From Planctomycetota bacterium (GTDB lineage Bacteria > Planctomycetota > Planctomycetia > Pirellulales > Pirellulaceae), in assembly GCA_026692885.1 (NCBI GenBank), contig JAPLNJ010000729.1, positions 1 through 11,248 on the forward strand: a stretch of 11,248 nucleotides of DNA, written 5' to 3'. Position 1 is the first letter of the stretch, and each line of letters starts with the position of its first letter. Under the pieces are notes generated by a model. The model searched no databases and was not told where the DNA came from. It was given only the letters and a program-made list of their open reading frames with translations. The position numbers were made by a program, and so were the translations under genes. Of this stretch, positions 1 to 4,997 are shown one piece after another.

Positions 1-228
1 TGGCGTTGGCGCCGGTTCGGGTTCCGCAATCAGCTCGGGTTCCGCAATCAGCTCGGGTTCCGCGATCAGCTCGGGTTCCGCGATCAGCTCGGGTTCCGCG
101 ATCAGCTCGGGTTCCGCGATCAGCTCGGGCTTATGTTCGGCTTCGACCGGTGCTGGCTCGTCGGGAATTTGTGCGCCCAACAACTGCGCAAGTCTTTGCC
201 AGTGGGTCAGCGACTTGGAATTACCCAT
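1..228 (-). CDS. N-terminal part of an uncharacterised protein with PELIAE repeats (cut by window edge)
   Basis: The minus strand is open for 76 codons from an ATG at 228 to the window edge, with no stop. The protein begins MGNSKSLTHWQRLAQLLGA, a short amphipathic segment, followed by an acidic and proline-rich stretch. Then come six perfect PELIAE hexapeptides ending in PEPAPTP. I do not recognise the family. The low-complexity Pro/Glu region looks like a flexible linker, with the rest of the protein outside the window. An in-frame ATG at 240 would add four residues (MHTR); neither start has a good Shine-Dalgarno sequence, so the exact start is uncertain. The frame is open back to a TAA near 337. 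It is more convincing than the plus-strand reading because the minus frame gives a sensible acidic repeat and a plausible N-terminus. Confidence 0.6.
   Translation of the reverse strand, partial: MGNSKSLTHWQRLAQLLGAQIPDEPAPVEAEHKPELIAEPELIAEPELIAEPELIAEPELIAEPELIAEPEPAPTP
22..129. repeat. 18-bp tandem repeat, six units
   Basis: Six head-to-tail copies of ttccgc(a/g)atcagctcggg lie at 22-39, 40-57, 58-75, 76-93, 94-111 and 112-129. The first two units have A where the other four have G; otherwise they are identical. The period is a multiple of three, so on the minus strand each unit encodes PELIAE. The near-identity at nucleotide level suggests recent expansion by slippage or unequal exchange, so copy number may vary between strains. 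Confidence 0.9.
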
Positions 229-408
229 GCGTGTGTGCATCCCTACGATAAAAGTAACTCGAATTCCTGCGCTACCCAACCGACTCGCGAATGCTGAACC
301 GCGAGCCAAGGAGCAGTGGCAGACAACCTGTTTCGTTTACGATGGCCAACAATATACCCCTTTCTCGGTCGCAGGTAAAGGTTCGACGAGTCTCCACGCG
401 TAGACTTC

Positions 409-519
409 GGCGAGCGGCAGGAAATAACTCACCCAACTCAATGTAGGATAGTCTTCCCAGACCGTCCCGATCGGCCTGGAAAGGCCGACCTACGGGCAAG
501 TTATTTGCTGCCGCTCGCC
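409..519. mobile_element. Inverted-repeat element, copy 1 (111 bp, MITE-like)
   Basis: The two ends are near-perfect inverted repeats of 21 bp (409-429 against 499-519, 20 of 21 matching). The outer part reads ggcgagcggcaggaaataac. The interior carries a second palindromic core around ggcctggaaaggcc. The same ends recur at 8651-8800 and, degraded, at 10150-10250, and the core recurs in the 10150 copy. Directly outside both ends is the trinucleotide TTC (406-408 and 520-522), consistent with a 3-bp target-site duplication. No reading frame of its own is visible. It could be a non-autonomous transposon derivative or a large REP/BIME-like element. Confidence 0.7.
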
Positions 520-557
520 TTCCCCAGTCACGGAGACTTCGGACCCTGAATTATTCC

Positions 558-699
558 TGTAGGCCGGAACGCGGTCGCGCAAAGCTGTGCCGGAACGGCG
601 CAACCGTCGCTCGTGGGAAGAACCCGCTTGGTGCAGACGCCACGCGCCGGAAGCGACCGAAGTCCCGACAACGCTTCCGGTTGCTTGTTCCGGCCTACA
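558..699. repeat. Nested palindromic repeat with tgtaggccggaac ends
   Basis: A perfect 13-bp inverted repeat, tgtaggccggaac at 558-570 and its complement at 687-699, encloses about 116 bp. A second perfect pair is nested inside (ccggaagcg at 647-655 and cgcttccgg at 672-680), and the GCCGGAA word occurs again near 588. The sequence differs from the 409-519 element but shares the gtagg...cctac style of ends. It probably belongs to a genome-wide intergenic repeat family; that would need a genome search. No coding potential was seen. Confidence 0.65.
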
Positions 700-780
700 T
701 GAGCATGCGTAATCCGGGCCGAAGTCTGGCTTTGCTCCCCTGCCGCCAGCGACCCCGAACGGCTAGACTGGCGAACGTGA

Positions 781-852
781 GTCAGGTTTTTCGGCCTGAC
801 TCTCCTGTCAGGCTGGAAAGCCTGACCTACGCGTCAGGCTGGGAAGCCTGAC
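781..852. repeat. Three REP-like hairpins in a row upstream of the amidotransferase gene
   Basis: Three short palindromes follow each other: gtcagg/cctgac at 781-800, gtcaggct-ggaa-agcctgac at 807-826, and gtcaggct-ggga-agcctgac at 833-852. Each of the last two is followed by ctacg, making an almost exact tandem unit of about 26 bp. They end only 25 bases before the TTG start at 878. A promoter inside or before this block would place the hairpins in the 5' leader of the operon mRNA. They could equally be inert repeats. Confidence 0.75.
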
Positions 853-877
853 CTACGTGTGATCGGTAGATCTTGCC

Positions 878-1510
878 TTGATTCTCCTGATCGACAATTA
901 CGACAGTTTTGTTCACAACCTGGCTCGCTACTTCCGACGCCTAGGGCAGGAAACGCTGGTCGTACGCAATGACGCTATCGACGCGGTCGGCGTGAGTCGT
1001 CTAGAGCCTGGGGCCATCATCCTCTCGCCTGGCCCCTGTACTCCCTGCCAAGCCGGCTGTTCGCTGGATATCGTCAGGAGCTTTGCCGAGACGATTCCGA
1101 TACTGGGCGTCTGCCTGGGGCATCAAACCATTGCGGCGGCTTGGGGCGGACGGATTGTGCGGGCCACGGAACCGAGGCATGGGCGGGCCAGCGAGGTATT
1201 TCACGATGGTCAGGGCCTGTTTGTCGGCCTGCCGAACCCCCTGATCGCCGGTCGCTATCATTCGTTGGTCGTCGAGGAATCCACGCTGCCGGATTGCCTG
1301 GCCATCACCGCGCGCACCGCAGATGGCACGGTCATGGCAATTCGGCATCGTTGGCGTCCTGTGCTTGGTGTGCAATTTCACCCCGAATCGGTCCTCACGC
1401 CGGAGGGGTATTCACTGTTGGCGGCGTTCTTGAGGCTGGCGGGCCTGGAGGTTCCCCACGGGCTGCCGGACGTTCATAATGGACTGAGTTGGGTGGGGCA
1501 ACGCCGTTAA
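878..1510 (+). CDS. pabA: Glutamine amidotransferase, aminodeoxychorismate/anthranilate synthase component II
   Basis: This cytosolic 210-residue class I glutamine amidotransferase would hydrolyse glutamine and pass ammonia to a chorismate-using partner (PabB or TrpE). The product leads to p-aminobenzoate or anthranilate. The N-terminus MILLIDNYDSF is the family hallmark. SPGPCTP is at residues 50-56, the nucleophile elbow GVCLGHQ at 77-83 (Cys79), YHSLVV at 127-132, and QFHPES at 166-171 (His168, Glu170 of the triad). Length is slightly above the usual 190-200. The start is TTG at 878: an in-frame TGA lies at 860 with no ATG or GTG between, and the TTG aligns with the conserved first Met. 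No Shine-Dalgarno sequence is visible. Being first in an operon with DUF447 and beta-RFAP synthase favours p-aminobenzoate for H4MPT over tryptophan synthesis; that is inference. Confidence 0.88.
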   Translation: MILLIDNYDSFVHNLARYFRRLGQETLVVRNDAIDAVGVSRLEPGAIILSPGPCTPCQAGCSLDIVRSFAETIPILGVCLGHQTIAAAWGGRIVRATEPRHGRASEVFHDGQGLFVGLPNPLIAGRYHSLVVEESTLPDCLAITARTADGTVMAIRHRWRPVLGVQFHPESVLTPEGYSLLAAFLRLAGLEVPHGLPDVHNGLSWVGQRR

Positions 1511-1527
1511 GATTTTTTCACAACAGC

Positions 1528-1535
1528 GGGGAGAG
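1528..1535 (+). promoter_or_regulatory. Ribosome binding site deciding a GTG start at 1540
   Basis: GGGGAGAG, with its GGAG core six bases before GTG, is a strong Shine-Dalgarno match. It supports the GTG at 1540 over the upstream ATG at 1489, which lies inside the preceding gene and has no such site. Confidence 0.7.
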
Positions 1536-1539
1536 TTGC

Positions 1540-2124
1540 GTGATTCTGGAAGGGCTAGTGACGACGATCACCGAGCAAGGCTTGCCGAATATTGCGCCGA
1601 TGGGCGCGTTGGTCGACGAGACCATGACCGAGTTGGTACTGCGGCCGTATCGCACGTCGCGGACCTATGCGAATCTCCAGGCCAACCGGCAAGGTGTGCT
1701 GCACGTGACGGACGATGTGGAAATGCTGGCCCTCGCGGCCGTCGATCAACTCACCACGCTGCCGAAAATGGTAAAGGCGAAGCAGGTCGAGGGGTTCATT
1801 ATCGCGGAGGCTTGCCGCTGGTACGAGTTTCGGGTGACGACGCTGGATGATCGAGGCGAGCGCACCACGATTGCCTGCCGCGTCGTGGGGCAGGGACGCA
1901 TCCGGGATTTCTTCGGCTTTAACCGAGCCAAGCATGCCGTGTTGGAAGCCGCAATCCTGGCCACGCGGATCCCGTTCCTGCCGGCGCAGGAGATCCACGC
2001 GGAGTTTCAGAGACTGGCCGTGCTGGTCGATAAGACGGCCGGAGCGCAGGAGCGGCGGGCGTTCCAGGTCCTGGACGACTATTTGGCGGCGTATTTGGCG
2101 GTGAGACTGAAACGGCGAGACTGA
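1540..2124 (+). CDS. DUF447 family protein
   Basis: This 194-residue soluble protein has no signal peptide or membrane segment. The N-terminus (M)ILEGLVTTI followed by GLPNIAPMG at 14-22 and LVLRPYRTSRTYANL at 32-46 is typical of DUF447, whose fold is related to the FMN-binding split barrels of flavin reductases. The C-terminal half (about 115-194), with GFNRAKHAVLEAAILATR, is the helical family part. The GTG start gives the normal family length of about 190; starting at the ATG at 1489 would add 17 atypical residues. It begins 29 bases after pabA and ends 44 bases before beta-RFAP synthase, so one transcript is likely. DUF447 genes are associated with H4MPT gene sets in methylotrophs and planctomycetes, but the reaction is unknown to me. 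A role in H4MPT synthesis is inference from context. Confidence 0.8.
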   Translation: MILEGLVTTITEQGLPNIAPMGALVDETMTELVLRPYRTSRTYANLQANRQGVLHVTDDVEMLALAAVDQLTTLPKMVKAKQVEGFIIAEACRWYEFRVTTLDDRGERTTIACRVVGQGRIRDFFGFNRAKHAVLEAAILATRIPFLPAQEIHAEFQRLAVLVDKTAGAQERRAFQVLDDYLAAYLAVRLKRRD

Positions 2125-2154
2125 AACGGTGAGGAACCGCCGGGACGTTGGAAA

Positions 2155-2162
2155 GGGCGAGG
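2155..2162 (+). promoter_or_regulatory. Ribosome binding site deciding an ATG start at 2169
   Basis: The purine-rich GGGCGAGG lies six bases before the ATG at 2169. It favours that ATG over the in-frame TTG at 2148, which has no comparable site. Confidence 0.55.
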
Positions 2163-2168
2163 CAGAAC

Positions 2169-3158
2169 ATGTCCCCCAGGCGTGACGCCGAATACGGCCG
2201 GAGTCTGCTCGTCGAGGTCACGGCGTCCAGTCGCCTACACTTCGGCTTGTTCTCGTTCGGCCACTGCCAGGGTCGGCAGTTTGGCGGCGTGGGGGTGATG
2301 CTGGACAAACCGGCCGTAGAACTGCACATTCAGGCCGCCAAGACCTTGGAAACGGCAGGGCCCCTGGCGGAACGAGTGCGAGCGTTCGTCAGCCGCTGGG
2401 CGGCATTCCACGGCCTGGCCGGAGAGTTGCCGTGCCGCATCGTCGTGCAGTCCGTCGCGGAGTCGCATGTCGGCCTGGGCGTGGGCACGCAACTCGGCCT
2501 GTCCGTGGGAGCCGGTTTGAGCAGGTTCTTTCAGCAGCCACAACCGTCGCCGGCCGAACTGGCGTTGAGCGTCGGACGAGGTTACCGATCCGCCGTGGGC
2601 ACCTACGGATTTGCGACGGGAGGGCTGATCGTCGAACGCGGCAAACTGCCGAATGAACCGATCGCACCGTTGGAGGTGCGACTCGAACCGCCGGCGCACT
2701 GGCGGTTCGTGCTGCTGCAACCGCGGGCGTCCCGTGGTCTGTCCGGGCAGGTCGAGCAGGACGCCTTTGGCAGCCTGCCGCCGGTGCCCGTGGAGGTGAC
2801 GGCCGAGTTGGTCGCGGAGGTCCGCCAACGGCTGCTGCCCGCTGCAGCAGCTGGCGATTTCGCGGCGTTCAGCGAGAGCGTCTATCGCTACGGCCGGCTG
2901 GCGGGCCTGTGTTTCGCGAGTGTGCAAGGCGGTCCCTACAACGGCCCACGGCTGACGGCCTTGGTGGATCTGGTACGTTCGCAGGGTGTTCGCGGCGTGG
3001 GGCAGAGCAGCTGGGGGCCGACCTTGTTTGCCATCCTGCCCGACGAATCTCAGGCCCGCGACTTCGTCGCCCGCATGATCGCCCATCCAGCCTGCGAGGA
3101 TCTCCGGTTCGCCGTAACCGCGCCGAACAACTGCGGAGCCAAGCTGGCGGTCCATTAG
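2169..3158 (+). CDS. mptG: Beta-ribofuranosylaminobenzene 5'-phosphate synthase (beta-RFAP synthase)
   Basis: This cytosolic enzyme of the GHMP-kinase fold condenses PRPP with p-aminobenzoate (or 4-hydroxybenzoate in some archaea), releasing CO2 and PPi. It is the first committed step of the methanopterin-type C1 carrier. The 329-residue product shows SSRLHFGLFSFG at 20-31, GGVGVMLDKP at 39-48 and the glycine-rich GHMP-type loop SHVGLGVGTQLGLSVGAGL at 99-117. Near the C-terminus are GVRGVGQSSWGPTLFAI (273-289) and a final TAPNNCGAKL, all typical of the family and its length. The TTG at 2148 would add seven residues. As last gene of the operon, with a glutamine amidotransferase able to feed p-aminobenzoate synthesis first in line, the context fits. 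No terminator with a T-run is visible downstream. Specificity for p-aminobenzoate is inferred from bacterial relatives. Confidence 0.9.
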   Translation: MSPRRDAEYGRSLLVEVTASSRLHFGLFSFGHCQGRQFGGVGVMLDKPAVELHIQAAKTLETAGPLAERVRAFVSRWAAFHGLAGELPCRIVVQSVAESHVGLGVGTQLGLSVGAGLSRFFQQPQPSPAELALSVGRGYRSAVGTYGFATGGLIVERGKLPNEPIAPLEVRLEPPAHWRFVLLQPRASRGLSGQVEQDAFGSLPPVPVEVTAELVAEVRQRLLPAAAAGDFAAFSESVYRYGRLAGLCFASVQGGPYNGPRLTALVDLVRSQGVRGVGQSSWGPTLFAILPDESQARDFVARMIAHPACEDLRFAVTAPNNCGAKLAVH

Positions 3159-3198
3159 CAAGGCAGGCCAAAACAGTATGTGCAGGGGGCGTACTGCT

Positions 3199-3289
3199 CG
3201 CTCTGAGACAGGCCCGCGGCGGCTGTGGTCAAGTCGCCCGTGTCACACGCGGTCGGATCAAACGGTCCCAGCCGGTCCCCGCCCGTGAG
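3199..3289. repeat. 91-bp duplicate of an internal part of the neighbouring TPR gene
   Basis: Positions 3199-3289 match 4574-4664 in the same orientation at 89 of 91 bases (differences at 3237/4612 and 3251/4626), with no gap. Similarity falls off sharply at both ends. On the minus strand it still reads LTGGDRLGPFDPTACDTG..., the same peptide as residues 112-142 of the TPR protein. It sits in a 79-codon frame with no other match to that protein, so it is a displaced fragment and not a second gene. Confidence 0.85.
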
Positions 3290-3420
3290 GGCCCAGCGTC
3301 GCGGCGACAGCCGCAGAGCGACGCCCTGGGTACGGTATCGAAGCAACCTGGTAGCCCTGAAATCGCGAAACAAGGCGGTCCCTCTCACGCGCATCGTTCG
3401 TCAGACGTGACCAAGGCTTG

Positions 3421-3536
3421 TTTCGCCCCTTCAGGGCTAGTGTTCTCAATCCTCGCATAACCCAGGGCGGCGCTACGCGGCGAACGCCGCTCCGCTCTGC
3501 CCTGGGCTGCCATGTGGCTGCCCCTTTGGGGCGAAA
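3421..3536. repeat. Nested palindrome with TTTCGCCCC ends and a CCCAGGGC core
   Basis: The outer arms tttcgcccc (3421-3429) and ggggcgaaa (3528-3536) are perfect complements. The inner arms cccagggc (3461-3468) and gccctggg (3499-3506) are also perfect. The inner word pair recurs at 10931-10949. The element lies between convergent genes, so as RNA it could help end both transcripts, but there is no T-run typical of an intrinsic terminator. Confidence 0.7.
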
Positions 3537-3737
3537 ACCTGTGGATCACGATGAGAGTATTGCCGCTGGGCTGTCATCTTGCCCCCATCGGGGCAAAAGG
3601 CGAAACAAACTCTCACCTTTGCCACCATGCCAATTTCTCATGTCAACCCCAACTTTGCATCACCCTACATACGGCCTTGCTTTCCGGCATGATAGGCTGC
3701 TGGCCCGCCGTTGGCCCGTTTGGTCTGGGGGGAGGTT

Positions 3738-4997
3738 TTACGGCTTGTAGGTGCGGGCCACCTCGGCGGCGCGGAGCCATTGCTGCTGAAGATCCGTCCA
3801 CCCCAGGTCTCCACACAGGCGGACCAGTTTCAGACGAACCTCGACATTGGCTGGCTCCTGCCCAGCCGCCCGCTCCAATTGATAGATGTCCTTTTTCAGC
3901 TGGCGCAGTCGCTTGTGCGTGTCGAGGCAGGCGGTCGCTTGCTCCTTGTCGCCCAGTCTGGCGTAGGCGGTGCCGAGCGAGAAGTAGGCATCCTCGTTCG
4001 TCGGTTCCGCCTGGACAGCGGCCTGCAGTGCGGTGGCCGCTGCTGCGTAGCGAGAGAGCGAGAGCAGGATGCGGCCTTCCAACTCGCGGGCGGCGGACAC
4101 GTCATCGCCCGCGCGTGGTCCACGCTCACCTAAGACCAACAGCGCCTCCTCGGCCTGGCCCTCCACCTGCAGCAGACGCGCCTCCATCAATCCCTCGCGG
4201 CGCACGAGAGCGGGATTCTCCGCGCGCAATTGATCGAACTCGTGGCGGGCTTCCGACACCTGCCGTACCTTGATCAAGTACCCCACCAAATGGATTCTGT
4301 AGTATTCACTAGCAGGCGGATGCAACGCGATATACCGGCGTAGTGGTTCCAGGATCGCCGCCCATTCCGATCGTCGCTCATGAATTTGGGCGATCTTGAG
4401 CCAGGCCTCCGCGTCCGTGGGCGCCAATTCGACCAGGTCCCGATAATGCTCCAGGGCCTGCAGATCCAGGCCCAACTCCTGGCGAATGCGACCAGCCCAG
4501 CGTAACGTTTCCACGCCCCGGTCGGGGCGGCGCGACGCTTCGGCCAAACACCAATCGGCCAGATCCAGGTGCCCGCTCTGAGACAGGCCCGCGGCGGCTG
4601 TGGTCAAGTCGTCCGTGTCACACGCAGTCGGATCAAACGGTCCCAGCCGGTCCCCGCCCGTGAGCGGCTTGCCTTGCAGCCCCTGAGCGGCCCACAAGAG
4701 TACGCGGGCCGACATTTTGCGACGCCCGGCGGACACCAAGTACCGATCCAACAGTGATTCCGCCTGCCGACAAAGCCTCAACGCTTGGGCTGAGCGGGGC
4801 TGGACAAGGGCTTGCTCCAGTAGGCCTCGAGCCTCCACGACCCAAGGCTGTGGGTCACGGAACAGCCACCAGGTTCCCGTGGCAACGACGATCCCCAGCG
4901 TGGAGAGCAAGACCCACACCAGACGCCTATGTTGGGCTTGCAGGACGTCATCCGCGGGTGGCGTCAAGTTGTCGTCCGCATCCTTCGACGAGCACAT
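3738..4997 (-). CDS. Membrane-anchored tetratricopeptide (TPR) repeat protein
   Basis: The 419-residue protein has a short charged N-terminus, one hydrophobic segment at about 26-46 (RRLVWVLLSTLGIVVATGTWW) and a long helical repeat region outside or inside the membrane. TPR-like pairs are visible at about 163-230 (ALEHYRDLVELAPTDAEAWL), 300-365 (LQAAVQAEPTNEDAYFSLG with YARLGDKEQA) and 385-415. TPRs mediate protein-protein contacts; the partner is not known. It starts inside the end of the FG-GAP gene: the ATG at 4997 precedes that gene's stop by 50 bases in another frame, with GAGGA at 5004-5008 as ribosome site. Translational coupling is likely. FG-GAP/UnbV and TPR genes are often neighbours in planctomycetes, suggesting joint work at the cell envelope. 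Residues about 112-142 are encoded by the segment duplicated at 3199-3289 and may be an insertion. Confidence 0.82.
   Translation of the reverse strand: MCSSKDADDNLTPPADDVLQAQHRRLVWVLLSTLGIVVATGTWWLFRDPQPWVVEARGLLEQALVQPRSAQALRLCRQAESLLDRYLVSAGRRKMSARVLLWAAQGLQGKPLTGGDRLGPFDPTACDTDDLTTAAAGLSQSGHLDLADWCLAEASRRPDRGVETLRWAGRIRQELGLDLQALEHYRDLVELAPTDAEAWLKIAQIHERRSEWAAILEPLRRYIALHPPASEYYRIHLVGYLIKVRQVSEARHEFDQLRAENPALVRREGLMEARLLQVEGQAEEALLVLGERGPRAGDDVSAARELEGRILLSLSRYAAAATALQAAVQAEPTNEDAYFSLGTAYARLGDKEQATACLDTHKRLRQLKKDIYQLERAAGQEPANVEVRLKLVRLCGDLGWTDLQQQWLRAAEVARTYKP
4574..4664. repeat. Segment of the TPR gene duplicated at 3199-3289
   Basis: This is the in-gene partner of the 91-bp pair. It encodes about residues 112-142 (LTGGDRLGPFDPTACD... 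to GLSQSG), a stretch rich in Gly, Pro, Asp and Thr that looks unlike the helical repeats around it. Whether this is the source or an inserted copy cannot be told from one genome. Confidence 0.8.

Larger units (their letters stand above)
3159..3737. other. Convergent intergenic region, repeat-rich, no gene
   Basis: About 580 bp separate the stops of the two converging transcription units. Two blocks can be explained: the 91-bp duplicate at 3199-3289 and the palindromic element at 3421-3536. Short frames exist on both strands, but none has a ribosome site, a recognisable domain or typical codon use. Positions 3290-3420 and 3537-3737 show nothing I can identify. Confidence 0.6.

Noticed and set aside
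22..129. CRISPR-like regular repeats
   Set aside because: The 18-bp units are directly tandem with no spacers, and they keep a reading frame (PELIAE) on the minus strand. This is a coding minisatellite.
6..251. Plus-strand 81-codon frame across the tandem repeat
   Set aside because: It gives an Arg/Ser/Pro-rich repeat peptide typical of shadow frames in GC-rich repeats. The minus frame has a sensible acidic composition, an ATG and an open end.
1489..1539. Upstream ATG start for DUF447
   Set aside because: It would overlap pabA and add 17 residues outside the family. The GTG at 1540 has a strong ribosome site.
2235..3161. 308-codon minus-strand frame opposite beta-RFAP synthase
   Set aside because: It lies wholly antisense to a well-recognised enzyme, has a His/Arg/Gln-rich composition and no family features. 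It is a shadow of codon bias.
3155..3394. 79-codon minus frame carrying the duplicated TPR peptide, as a separate gene
   Set aside because: Only the 91-bp segment is shared. The rest is unrelated to TPR proteins and there is no ribosome site or start context.
3512..4273. 253-codon plus-strand frame
   Set aside because: It is mostly antisense to the TPR gene and starts inside a palindromic repeat. The Arg/Pro-rich peptide has no domain.
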